From assembly GCA_003222085.1 (NCBI GenBank), contig QHUK01000045.1:1-49490 (forward strand): a stretch of DNA of 49,490 nt, written 5' to 3'. The DNA is from Gemmatimonadota bacterium. Lineage in GTDB: Bacteria > Gemmatimonadota > Gemmatimonadetes > Gemmatimonadales > GWC2-71-9. The number at the start of each line of letters is the position of its first letter. Position 1 is the first letter of the stretch. The notes beneath the pieces are model-generated. The model did not search any database. It was not told where the DNA came from and worked only from the letters and a program-made list of their open reading frames with translations. The translations under genes were made by a program, and so were the position numbers. This document shows positions 25,303 to 34,072 of this stretch, one piece after another.

Positions 25303-25404
25303 CTAGACGCACAGACGCGGCAGACGCACAGGGGAAAACAGCAAGAGGGAGCAGGAATTCCTGTTCCCTCGCACGTGTTCTCCCCTGTGCGTCTGTGCGT
25401 CTAG
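25303..25404. repeat. Long inverted-repeat element between rpsA and the carboxylase gene
   Basis: The right part, CCCCTGTGCGTCTGTGCGTC and flanks (25381-25404), is the reverse complement of the left part (25303-25335) except for a 9-base addition in the left arm. Inside it, GGGGAAAACA (25331-25340) pairs with TGTTCTCCCC (25376-25385). A 26-base palindrome centred on GAATTC (25345-25370) forms the tip, with a single G-U. The whole element can fold into one hairpin of about 40-45 pairs. The right arm repeats TGTGCGTC with an 8-base period. It could terminate rpsA transcription or protect 3' ends, but it has no U-tract. Confidence 0.8.
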
Positions 25405-25443
25405 TCGTAGCTGTCCTGTCCACTCCCGCCTAGATTTTGCCCT

Positions 25444-26947
<1,504 letters not shown>

Positions 26948-26967
<20 letters not shown>

Positions 26968-27931
26968 CACGCTGGTGCTGGTGACGCTGCTGCAGGCGCC
27001 GCCCCCCACCCCCACCCCCCCCACCCCCGCCGCGTCGCCGGAGGACTCGCTCGCCACACTGCGCGGCCGGGCCACGCGGGACTCGACCGACGCGCAGCTG
27101 TGGCTGCTGATGGGACGCGCGTATCTGGGACTGGGCGCGGAGGCGCACGGCGCGACCCACCGCGCGAGCGAGGACAGCGTCTGGACCCGCGCCGTGCTCG
27201 ACACCGCGGAAGAGGCCTTGGCCCGCGCGGCCGCGCTCGCCGGGCCGCTCGGCTCGAGCACGGTGGGTGACAGCGCCCGCGTGCTGCGAGTCGGCGCGTG
27301 GGCGGCGCGCTCGTGGCTCGGGTGGGAGACCGGTGGCGTGGACGCGGGTGTGGAGACGTGGGGGCCGCTGCCGATGGACCTGCGCGTCCCGCCGGTGCTC
27401 GAGGAGCTGGGCGAGAACCTGTTGCGCGCCTGTCCTGCCGGAGGCGTGCTGCTGACGGCGGGGGACGCCGATTTCTACGCGGCCTGGTACATGCGGTTCG
27501 CCCGCGGGCTGCGGCCCGACCTGCTCGTCGTCCCGCTCGCCGCGTGGCGATCCGATGCGGTCCTGCGAGCGCGACTGGCGGCCGACCTGAAGCTCAAGAC
27601 CCACGCGGGTGCGGACGCTTGGCTCGGCGAGCTGGTGCGGCGACGCCCCGTGTGCGCGAGCATGGCGTTCGAGCGGCCACCCGAGACCCGCCCGCGCATC
27701 CGGTGGGACACCCGGCCGCTCGTGTGGGTAGCCGGACCGGAAGGGAAGGGCTCCCGGGTCCCGCCGCGCGATTTCGTGTTCGGGGCGCTGCGCGTGGCGC
27801 TCGACGCAAACGACCCCTGGGCCGAGCCGGCGCTCACGGCCTACGCCCGGGCTGCGCGGACCACGCCGGCGCTGTGCGAAGCGATCGCGACGTTCCGCGT
27901 CTCGAGCGAGGTCGGCACGTGCCGGCGATGA
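26948..27931 (+). CDS. Secreted hypothetical protein with DUF2723-like periplasmic motif
   Basis: A 327-residue protein with a short N-terminal hydrophobic signal ([13 protein letters not shown]) followed by a Pro/Thr linker ([12 protein letters not shown]). A TPR-like helical part comes next ([30 protein letters not shown]). The stretch [31 protein letters not shown] resembles the motif found in the soluble part of DUF2723-type membrane proteins, where a GDND-like segment is followed by WY and RPDV. The similarity is from memory and covers only this region. The ATG lies inside the end of pccB (20-base overlap, other frame), so it is in the carboxylase operon. No catalytic function can be assigned. 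Confidence 0.72.
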
Positions 27932-27941
27932 GCGACGTCGT

Positions 27942-28004
27942 CCGTCCTCCGTCCTCCGTCGTCCGTGACGCCCAAACGGATGACGGATGACGGACAACAG
28001 ATGA
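27942..28004. repeat. Heptamer hairpin element (CCGTCCT / CGGATGA) before the biotin carboxylase gene
   Basis: Nine consecutive 7-base units fill the interval: CCGTCCT twice, CCGTCGT, CCGTGAC, GCCCAAA, CGGATGA twice, CGGACAA and CAGATGA. The first half (27940-27959) is complementary to the second (27976-27995) at 18 of 20 positions with a 16-base loop, and the 7-base register continues through the inversion. The last unit contains the ATG of the downstream gene. Confidence 0.85.
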
Positions 28005-29521
28005 CCGCCATCAAACGGGTTCTCGTCGCCAACCGCGGGGAGATCGCCCTGCGGATCATCCGCGCCTGCCACGAGGAGGGCCTCGAGGCGGTGGCGGTCT
28101 ATTCCGAGGTCGATCGTCTGTCGCCGCATGTGCGCGCGGCCGACCTCGCGGTGCCGCTCGGCCCGCCGGCGGCGGCCCAATCCTATCTGGACATCCCGAA
28201 GCTCATTGCCGCGGCGCAGGGCGCGGGGTGCCAGGCCGTGCACCCCGGGTACGGGTTCCTGTCGGAGCGCGCCCCGTTCGCGGAGGCGGTGGCGGCGGCG
28301 TCCCTCGAGTTCATCGGACCGCCGGCGGCCGCGATCCGCGCCATGGGCGACAAGACCGAAGCGCGGCGCCGCATGCAGCAGGCGGGGGTTCCGATCGTCC
28401 CCGGCAGCACGCGACCGCTCGCCGACCACGTCCAGGCCCGTGCCGAGGCCGCGCGGCTGGGATTTCCGGTGCTCGTCAAGGCGGCCGCGGGGGGCGGCGG
28501 CAAAGGCATGCGCCTGGTGCGAGAGGAGAGCGAGCTCGCGTCGGCATTCGAGGCGGCGACGAGCGAAGCGCTCAAGGCGTTCGGGGCCGGCGAGGTGTAC
28601 CTCGAGAAGTACCTCGAGCGCCCGCGGCACATCGAGATCCAGATCCTCGCGGATTCCTTCGGGCGGGTGGTGGCGCTGGGCGAGCGTGAGTGCAGCATCC
28701 AGCGGCGGCACCAGAAGCTCGTCGAGGAGGCGCCTTCCGTGGCCGTCACGCCGCCGCTGCGCCGCCGGATGAGCGAGGCGGCCACGACGGCCGCGACCGC
28801 GGTGGGTTACCTCGGCGCCGGGACGATCGAATTCCTGCTCGCGCCCAGCGGGGAGTTCTCCTTCCTGGAGATGAACACTCGGCTGCAGGTCGAGCACCCG
28901 GTGACCGAGCTCGTATACGGCGTGGATATCGTGCGCGAGCAGCTCCGCGTGGCGATGGGTCAGCCGCTGCGCGTGCACGCGGGCACGCTCCAGCCCCGAG
29001 GCCACGCCATCGAGTGTCGCATCACGGCGGAGGATCCGTTCAACGACTTTCTGCCGGCGACGGGCGTCGTGCGGTATCTGCGGGTGCCCGGCGGCCCGGG
29101 GGTCCGCTGGGACGGCGGGATCGAGGCGGGGAACGAGGTCACGCTGTATTACGACCCGCTCATCGCGAAGCTGATCGTGTGGGGAGAGACGCGCAGCGTC
29201 GCGCTCGAGCGGATGCGACGCGCCCTGCGCGAGCTCGCGATCGTCGGCATCCCGTCGTCCCAGGCGTTTCACCTGCGGGTGATGGACGACCCGGAGTTCC
29301 AGCGCGGCGACATCGATGTCACATACCTCGAGCGCGCGGGCGCTCGCCTCCTGGTCGGTGAGCCTCCTCCCGCGCTGACCCGACCGCTCGCCGTGGTGGC
29401 CGCGCTCCTCGCCGAGGAGCAGCGTGCGGCCGAACCCCCACCGCCGTCACCGTCCGACCGTCCGGCCGTCCCACAGTCCGCCTGGCTGCTCGCGGCGCGT
29501 CGGGAAGCATCGGCCCAATGA
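28001..29521 (+). CDS. accC: Biotin carboxylase subunit of acyl-CoA carboxylase
   Basis: A 506-residue ATP-grasp enzyme that carboxylates biotin on the carrier protein with bicarbonate and ATP. Motifs: KRVLVANRGEIALRIIRACHE at the N-terminus, the glycine loop KAAAGGGGKGMRLV, RHIEIQILADSFG, ECSIQRRHQKLVEE and EMNTRLQVEHPVTEL. The last 40 residues or so (Pro/Ala-rich) exceed the core family length. The ATG at 28001 begins just before the conserved KRVLVANRG. Two further in-frame starts lie 21 and 36 bases upstream within the heptamer hairpin. There is no good ribosome-binding site. It overlaps the next gene by ATGA. With pccB and the carrier it probably forms propionyl/acetyl-CoA carboxylase. 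Symbol pccA would be equally valid. Confidence 0.94.
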   Translation: MTAIKRVLVANRGEIALRIIRACHEEGLEAVAVYSEVDRLSPHVRAADLAVPLGPPAAAQSYLDIPKLIAAAQGAGCQAVHPGYGFLSERAPFAEAVAAASLEFIGPPAAAIRAMGDKTEARRRMQQAGVPIVPGSTRPLADHVQARAEAARLGFPVLVKAAAGGGGKGMRLVREESELASAFEAATSEALKAFGAGEVYLEKYLERPRHIEIQILADSFGRVVALGERECSIQRRHQKLVEEAPSVAVTPPLRRRMSEAATTAATAVGYLGAGTIEFLLAPSGEFSFLEMNTRLQVEHPVTELVYGVDIVREQLRVAMGQPLRVHAGTLQPRGHAIECRITAEDPFNDFLPATGVVRYLRVPGGPGVRWDGGIEAGNEVTLYYDPLIAKLIVWGETRSVALERMRRALRELAIVGIPSSQAFHLRVMDDPEFQRGDIDVTYLERAGARLLVGEPPPALTRPLAVVAALLAEEQRAAEPPPPSPSDRPAVPQSAWLLAARREASAQ

Positions 29522-30759
29522 GCGACGTCGTGGCGATCACGTCGATCGCGGCGGGTGGGGAGGGTGTGGGCCGGCTCGCGGACGGGCGCGCCGTGTTCGT
29601 CGCCCGCACCGCCCCGGGCGAGCGCATCCGGCTGCGCGAGGGGGTAAAGCTGCACAAGACCTTCGCCCGCGGAGAGCTCGCCGAGGTCGTCGCCCCCGGC
29701 GCGGCCCGCGTCACGGCACCCTGTCGGCATTACGTGCAGGATCATTGCGGCGGCTGCCAGCTGCAGCACGTCACCTACGAGGCGCAGCTCGCCGCCAAGC
29801 GGGCGATTGTGGGGGACGCGCTGCGACGGATTGCCAAGCTCGACGTCGGCGACCCCGAGATCGTCGAGGCGGTCGAGGAGTGGCGCTACGGGGCGAAGAT
29901 AAGTCTGGCGGTGAAGTCCGTCGCGCGGTCGGACAGCCGGACGGTGGGACTGCACCCCTACGACCGACCCACGTCTGTGTTCCAACTGATCGACTGTCAC
30001 ATCGCCGACTTTCGCCTGATGGCGTTATGGCGGGAGCTCAGGCCGCGGCTCGATCTCTTGCCTGCGAAGCTGACGCGGCTCACCCTCCGCCTCGACCGCG
30101 AAGGGCGACGGCACGTCATCGCCGAGTCGACGGGAGAGCCGTGGCGCGACCCGGCGGCGCTGCGCGCGGCGCTCACCGGCGGAGACAGCGTCATCTGCTG
30201 GTGGCAGCCGGTGGACGGCGCGGCACGCGTGGTCGCCGGTCCCGCCACGGGATTCCCCGCGACGGCGTTCGAGCGGGTCAACCCGGAGATGGGCACGATC
30301 GCGCGCGGCTGGGCGGTCGAGCAGCTGGGTGACGTTCGGGGCGCCGTCGTCTGGGACCTGTACGGCGGCATCGGCGACACCGCAGTCGAGCTGGCGGAGC
30401 GCGGCGCACAGGTGGTCAGTGTGGACGCGGACGAGAAGGCGATCGACTGGGCGCGGCAACGCGAGGCGCCGCGCCCGGTGCGGTTCATCGCCGGCAAGGC
30501 GGAAGACGTGCTGCCCACGCTGCCCGAGCCAAGTGCCGTGGTGGTAAACCCACCGCGGGCGGGGCTGCACTGGAACGTCACCCTGCGGCTCACGGGTCAG
30601 CCGGTGAGTCGGCTGATCTACGTTTCCTGCGATCCGGCGACGCTCGCCCGTGATCTGCACCGGCTCGGTGCCACGTACCGCGTAACGGCGGTGCGCGCGT
30701 TCGATCTGTTCCCCCAGACGGCGCATGTGGAGACGGTGGCGGTGTTGGAGGCGGCGTGA
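29518..30759 (+). CDS. RlmD/TrmA-family 23S rRNA (uracil-5-)-methyltransferase
   Basis: A 413-residue SAM-dependent RNA m5U methyltransferase. An N-terminal TRAM-type OB fold occupies about residues 1-58 (ITSIAAGGEGVGRLADGRAVFV). The Fe-S cysteines are CRHYVQDHCGGC (about 69-80) plus a later Cys in LIDCHIAD. The SAM loop DLYGGIGDTAVELA is near 283, NPPRAGL near 343, and the nucleophile Cys lies in SCDPATLARDL. The C-terminal FPQTAHVETVAVLE is also typical. The family cannot be split confidently into RlmC, RlmD or RlmCD from sequence alone. Its ATG overlaps the biotin carboxylase stop (ATGA), so an RNA-modifying gene sits within the carboxylase operon. Confidence 0.9.
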   Translation: MSDVVAITSIAAGGEGVGRLADGRAVFVARTAPGERIRLREGVKLHKTFARGELAEVVAPGAARVTAPCRHYVQDHCGGCQLQHVTYEAQLAAKRAIVGDALRRIAKLDVGDPEIVEAVEEWRYGAKISLAVKSVARSDSRTVGLHPYDRPTSVFQLIDCHIADFRLMALWRELRPRLDLLPAKLTRLTLRLDREGRRHVIAESTGEPWRDPAALRAALTGGDSVICWWQPVDGAARVVAGPATGFPATAFERVNPEMGTIARGWAVEQLGDVRGAVVWDLYGGIGDTAVELAERGAQVVSVDADEKAIDWARQREAPRPVRFIAGKAEDVLPTLPEPSAVVVNPPRAGLHWNVTLRLTGQPVSRLIYVSCDPATLARDLHRLGATYRVTAVRAFDLFPQTAHVETVAVLEAA

Positions 30760-30769
30760 AAGAAGAAAC

Positions 30770-30872
30770 GCGGAACGCGGAACTCGGAAGGCGGAACACT
30801 AGGGAGACACACGCTCGCCGAGCGACCTTTCGCCGCTGTTCCGCGTTCCGCGTTCCCACTTCCGCGTTCGGG
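30770..30872. repeat. Heptamer hairpin element (GCGGAAC / GTTCCGC) before the biotin carrier gene
   Basis: Left arm 30770-30797 consists of units GCGGAAC, GCGGAAC, TCGGAAG and GCGGAAC. The right arm 30838-30865 reads GTTCCGC, GTTCCGC, GTTCCCA and CTTCCGC, complementary to the left at 23 of 28 positions. A further GTTCGGG unit ends at 30872. The 40-base loop includes GCTCGCCGAGC, itself a small palindrome. The element fills most of the 127-base gap between the methyltransferase and carrier genes. Confidence 0.82.
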
Positions 30873-30886
30873 GTGGGGGCGCCGCG

Positions 30887-31405
30887 ATGAAATACTCCGT
30901 CACCATCGGAGCTAAGACCTTCGAAGTGGAGGTGGAGGGAAGCCGTGTGACCGTGGATGGGGTGGCTCTCGAGGCCGATCTCGCCGCTGTATCGGGGACG
31001 CCGCTTTATCACCTGCTGCTCGGGGGAGAGTCGTGGACCGTGGCGGCCGAGCCGCTCGAGGGTGGCGGCCGGTGGGTGCTGGGGCTGGTGGGGGAGCGGG
31101 TGGACGTCGCCGTGGAGGACGAGCGAACCCGCGGGATCGAGGCGGGGACCGCGACGGGCCGGCGCGTCTCCGAAGGCGGCACCGTGCGCGCGCCGATGCC
31201 GGGGCTGGTGGTGCGGATCGAGGTCGCCGAAGGTCAGGAGGTGGACGCGGGGACGGGACTGGTGGTGGTGGAGGCGATGAAAATGGAGAACGAGCTGCGC
31301 GCGCCACGCCCGGGGAAGGTTCAGACGGTGCACGTCGCCGTCGGGCAAGCGGTCGAAAAAGGCGCGTCGCTCGTGACCCTCGCGAGCCCGGAACCCTCGG
31401 GTTGA
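30887..31405 (+). CDS. Biotin carboxyl carrier protein of acyl-CoA carboxylase
   Basis: A 172-residue carrier that shuttles carboxybiotin between biotin carboxylase and carboxyltransferase. The C-terminal biotinyl domain (about 98-168) has PMPGLVVRIEVAEGQEVDAG and the biotin site EAMKMEN with Lys132, then the second half GKVQTVHVAVGQAVEKGASLVTL. The N-terminal 80 residues form a separate beta-rich segment, as in carriers paired with propionyl-CoA-type enzymes. It is the last gene of the carboxylase set, which pccB begins. The -35 element of the rplM promoter overlaps its stop codon. Confidence 0.93.
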   Translation: MKYSVTIGAKTFEVEVEGSRVTVDGVALEADLAAVSGTPLYHLLLGGESWTVAAEPLEGGGRWVLGLVGERVDVAVEDERTRGIEAGTATGRRVSEGGTVRAPMPGLVVRIEVAEGQEVDAGTGLVVVEAMKMENELRAPRPGKVQTVHVAVGQAVEKGASLVTLASPEPSG

Positions 31406-31430
31406 CGGGACCTTACGGCCCGGGTATAGT
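31402..31430 (+). promoter_or_regulatory. Strong predicted promoter for the rplM-rpsI operon
   Basis: TTGACG (31402-31407) and TATAGT (31425-31430) are spaced by exactly 17 bases. This is close to the sigma70 consensus and the best promoter match seen in the window. The -35 box includes the TGA stop of the carrier gene. Transcription would start near 31437, about 34 bases before the rplM GTG. Confidence 0.78.
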
Positions 31431-31470
31431 TCGCGGCTGTCGCCGAGCGGGCTTCCCTGGGAGGGTTGGA

Positions 31471-31914
31471 GTGAAGACGTTCAGTCTCCGAAAAGAGGAC
31501 GTGACGCGCCGCTGGTTCGTGGTCGACGCGGCCGGGCAGCCGCTCGGTCGGCTGGCGAGCCGGGTGGCGCAGATCCTGCGCGGAAAGCACAAACCGACGT
31601 TCACGCCGCACCTGAACGGCGGCGACTGCGTGGTGGTGGTGAACGCCGCGCGCGTCAAGCTCACGGGACGCAAGCTCGAGCAAAAGCGCTACTTCCGGCA
31701 CACCGGCTACATGGGCCACGAACGGTTCGCGCCCGTCAAGAACGTCCTCGAGAAGCGTCCCGAGCGCGTGATCGAGAAGGCGGTGTGGGGCATGCTGCCG
31801 AAGACGACGCTCTCGCGCCAGAAGGTGAAGCAGATGCTGAAAGTCTACGCCGGTCCGGAGCACCCGCACGCGGCGCAGCAGCCCGAGCCGCTCAGCCTGG
31901 CGGAGGCTCGATGA
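31471..31914 (+). CDS. rplM: 50S ribosomal protein L13
   Basis: A 147-residue ribosomal protein. RWFVVDAAGQPLGRLASRVAQILRGKHKPTFTPHLNGGDCVVVVNA, the YFRHTGYMGHE turn and PERVIEKAVWGMLPKT are diagnostic of L13. The GTG start at 31471 is preceded by GGGAGGG. The frame is open upstream through the carrier gene, but that is not coding. It overlaps rpsI by ATGA, the usual L13-S9 operon, and is driven by the promoter at 31402-31430. Confidence 0.97.
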   Translation: MKTFSLRKEDVTRRWFVVDAAGQPLGRLASRVAQILRGKHKPTFTPHLNGGDCVVVVNAARVKLTGRKLEQKRYFRHTGYMGHERFAPVKNVLEKRPERVIEKAVWGMLPKTTLSRQKVKQMLKVYAGPEHPHAAQQPEPLSLAEAR

Positions 31915-32318
31915 GCTCTGCCATCACGCCGGAGCTGCGCTGGCACGCAGTCGGGCGCCGCAAGGTCGGCGTGGCGCGCGTGTATCTCACGCCCGGCTCC
32001 GGAAAATGGAACATCAACGGGCGCACGCTGGGCGACTATTTTCCCCGGCCGTCGCTCGTGTCGCACATTCAGCAGCCGTTCACGGCCACCGACACGCTCG
32101 GCGCCTTCGACGTGCGGGCGCTGTGCCGGGGCGGCGGGGTGACGGGGCAGGCGGGGGCGTTGCGCCTCGCGATCGCGCGGGCGCTGTGCCTGGCGGACGA
32201 GCGGCATCGCAAGAAGCTGCGGGAGCAGGGACTGCTGACGCGGGATCCGCGGGTCGTCGAGCGCAAGAAGCCGGGCCGGGCGGGCGCGAGGAAGCGGTTC
32301 CAGTTTAGCAAACGTTAA
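31911..32318 (+). CDS. rpsI: 30S ribosomal protein S9
   Basis: A 135-residue ribosomal protein. The GRRKVGVARVYLTPGSGKWNINGRTLGDYF start, the GGGVTGQAGALRLAIARAL centre and the conserved C-terminal tail KKPGRAGARKRFQFSKR, which reaches the decoding site, are present. The ATG overlaps the rplM stop by ATGA. A heptamer hairpin element begins at the base after its stop codon. Confidence 0.97.
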   Translation: MSSAITPELRWHAVGRRKVGVARVYLTPGSGKWNINGRTLGDYFPRPSLVSHIQQPFTATDTLGAFDVRALCRGGGVTGQAGALRLAIARALCLADERHRKKLREQGLLTRDPRVVERKKPGRAGARKRFQFSKR

Positions 32319-32374
32319 CCGTTATCCGTTATCCGTCATCCGTTACGGAACACGGACGACGGATGACTGACGAC
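32319..32374. repeat. Heptamer hairpin element (CCGTTAT / GGATGAC) between rpsI and rpsB
   Basis: Eight gap-free 7-base units run from the rpsI stop: CCGTTAT twice, CCGTCAT, CCGTTAC, GGAACAC, GGACGAC, GGATGAC and TGACGAC. Bases 32328-32343 pair with 32352-32367 with one mismatch and one G-U around an 8-base loop. As in the element at 27942, the 7-base register is kept across the inversion. It may act as a terminator for the S9 operon, but no U-tract follows. Confidence 0.85.
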
Positions 32375-32421
32375 GAGACCACACGCCGCTCGATCTTGTA
32401 TCGGGTCCTCGCGCTGCGGGG

Positions 32422-32430
32422 TGATATAAG
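32422..32430 (+). promoter_or_regulatory. Predicted extended -10 promoter for rpsB
   Basis: TGATATAAG matches an extended -10 element (TGN followed by TATAAG) 42 bases before the rpsB ATG. No convincing -35 box is seen at the right distance, as is often the case for extended -10 promoters. It lies downstream of the heptamer hairpin, which gives rpsB its own start of transcription. Confidence 0.5.
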
Positions 32431-32471
32431 AGAAGACAGCGGCGGCGGAACGAACCCACGAGAGGGAGTGC

Positions 32472-33371
32472 ATGGCGCAGCCTCAGTTGCAGGATCTGCT
32501 GGAAGCGGGCGTCCATTTCGGCCACCAGACGCGCCGCTGGAATCCCAAGATGCGCCGGTTCATTTTCGCCGAGCGATCGGGGATCTACATCATCGACCTC
32601 CAGAAGACGCTCCGGCAGATCGAGGCCGCGCAAGAGCTGCTCCGCGGGGTGGTGCTCAAGGGTGAAAACGTTCTGTTCGTGTGCACCAAGAAGCAGCTCA
32701 AGAACATCCTCCAGGCGGAGGCGCAGCGCTGCGGGGCGTTCTACGTGACCGAGCGGTGGCTGGGCGGCACGCTCACGAACTTCCAGACCATCAAGAAGCA
32801 GATCAAGCGGCTGAAGGAGCTGGAGCAGGGCACCGCCGAAGGCGAATTCGAGAACTACACCAAGAAAGAGCAGCTGTTGTTCGACCGCGAGCGGGGCAAG
32901 CTCGAGAAGTACCTGTCGGGGATCAAGAACATGAGTCGGCTGCCGGGCGCGTTGTTCGTCGTGGATTCGAAGAAGGAGCGCATCGCGGTCGCCGAGGCGA
33001 ACAAGCTCGGCATTCCGGTGGTCGCCATCGTGGACACCAACGCGGACCCGGAGCTGATCACCGTCCCGATCCCCGGCAACGACGACGCGATCCGGGCGGT
33101 CTCACTCATCACCGCGGCCATCTCCGACGTGATCTCGGAAGCGCGGCACCAGATGCCGCTGCGGGAGCCGGCCGAGGAAGGCGAAGGGGTGACGTACTCG
33201 ACGGAAACCGGGGTGGAGGCGGAAGGGGAGGGGGACAAGAAAAAGAAGCCGGCCCGGCGCAAGCGTCGGCCGAAGCCGGAAGCGATCGCCGCGCGGCTCA
33301 AGACGGACGAGGCGCCGGCCCCCGCCCCCGCCCCGGCGGAATCGAGCGGCGGAGGCGAAGGCGAAGGCTGA
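32472..33371 (+). CDS. rpsB: 30S ribosomal protein S2
   Basis: A 299-residue S2. LLEAGVHFGHQTRRWNPKMRRFIF, the central coiled coil and MSRLPGALFVVDSKKERIAVAEANKLGIPVVAIVDTNADPELI are clear. GAGGGAG precedes the ATG by 4 bases. Compared with the usual 230-260 residues it has a tail of about 65 residues: charged and Lys/Arg-rich (KKKKPARRKRRPKPEA), then Ala-Pro repeats and Gly/Glu. Such tails are common in high-GC lineages and are likely disordered. It is followed by tsf after an attenuator-like hairpin. Confidence 0.97.
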   Translation: MAQPQLQDLLEAGVHFGHQTRRWNPKMRRFIFAERSGIYIIDLQKTLRQIEAAQELLRGVVLKGENVLFVCTKKQLKNILQAEAQRCGAFYVTERWLGGTLTNFQTIKKQIKRLKELEQGTAEGEFENYTKKEQLLFDRERGKLEKYLSGIKNMSRLPGALFVVDSKKERIAVAEANKLGIPVVAIVDTNADPELITVPIPGNDDAIRAVSLITAAISDVISEARHQMPLREPAEEGEGVTYSTETGVEAEGEGDKKKKPARRKRRPKPEAIAARLKTDEAPAPAPAPAESSGGGEGEG

Positions 33372-33408
33372 GCACGCCGGACGCTCGCGTTCCGGTGGAC
33401 AACCGACC

Positions 33409-33446
33409 GCCGCCCTCCGAGCCCAACGGCGCGAGGGCGGCGTTTT
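33409..33446 (+). terminator. Terminator/attenuator between rpsB and tsf
   Basis: A 9-base stem, GCCGCCCTC (33409-33417) with GAGGGCGGC (33433-33441), is followed by GTTTT. It is the best intrinsic-terminator match in the window. Because tsf starts 18 bases later without a separate promoter in view, it probably acts as a partial terminator that lowers EF-Ts relative to S2, as known for rpsB-tsf in enterobacteria. Confidence 0.75.
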
Positions 33447-33463
33447 CATGAGGAGGAGGAGGC

Positions 33464-34072
33464 GTGACGATCGTGAAAGAGATTCCGGCGAAGCTCGTGG
33501 CGGCGCTGCGCGCCCGGACCGGCGCCGGCATGATGGACTGCAAGAAGGCCCTCGAAGAGACGGCCGGCGACCTGGAGAAGGCCGTCGACGTACTCCGCAC
33601 CAAGGGCGCGGCCAAGGCCGATAAACGAGCCGGGCGCGAAGCGTCCGAAGGCCTGCTCGGCCACTACGTGCACCACGACGGCAAGATCGGCGTGCTGGTG
33701 GAGCTCAACTGCGAGACGGATTTCGTGGCGCGCACCGAGGACTTCAAGACGCTGGCGCGGGAATTGGCCATCCACATCGCCGCCAAGAACCCGCTCGCGG
33801 TGCGGATCGAGGAGCTGCCGGCGGAGACCGTCGCCCGGGAGCGCCAGGTGTACGAGGCCCAGGTCGCCGAGCAGAAAAAGCCCGAGAATATCCGCGCCAA
33901 GATCGTGGACGGGATGATGAAGAAGTTCTACGAGGAGAACGTCCTGCTCGAGCAGAAGTTCGTGAAGGAGGAAAAGCGGACGGTCGGCGAGCTGGTGAAA
34001 GAGCTGGCCGCGAAGACCGGCGAAAAGATCGACGTGCGGCGGTTCGCCCGGCTGAGGGTCGGGGAAGGCTGA
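33464..34072 (+). CDS. tsf: Elongation factor Ts (short form)
   Basis: A 202-residue nucleotide-exchange factor for EF-Tu. The N-terminal UBA-like domain (IPAKLVAALRARTGAGMMDCKKALEETAGDLEKAVDVLR) and the contact motif around TDFVARTEDF (GVLVELNCETDFVAR) are intact. At 202 residues it has a single core subdomain, like the short Thermus-type EF-Ts, versus about 283 residues in E. coli. It is not truncated: the C-terminus closes with GEKIDVRRFARLRVGEG. The GTG start (33464) follows GGAGGAGGA. pyrH begins at the next base after the stop. Confidence 0.96.
   Translation: MTIVKEIPAKLVAALRARTGAGMMDCKKALEETAGDLEKAVDVLRTKGAAKADKRAGREASEGLLGHYVHHDGKIGVLVELNCETDFVARTEDFKTLARELAIHIAAKNPLAVRIEELPAETVARERQVYEAQVAEQKKPENIRAKIVDGMMKKFYEENVLLEQKFVKEEKRTVGELVKELAAKTGEKIDVRRFARLRVGEG

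Noticed and set aside
31033-31470. An extended L13 with 146 extra N-terminal residues.
   Set aside because: The extension overlaps the biotin carrier gene and the strong promoter, and L13 proteins start at the KTFS region.
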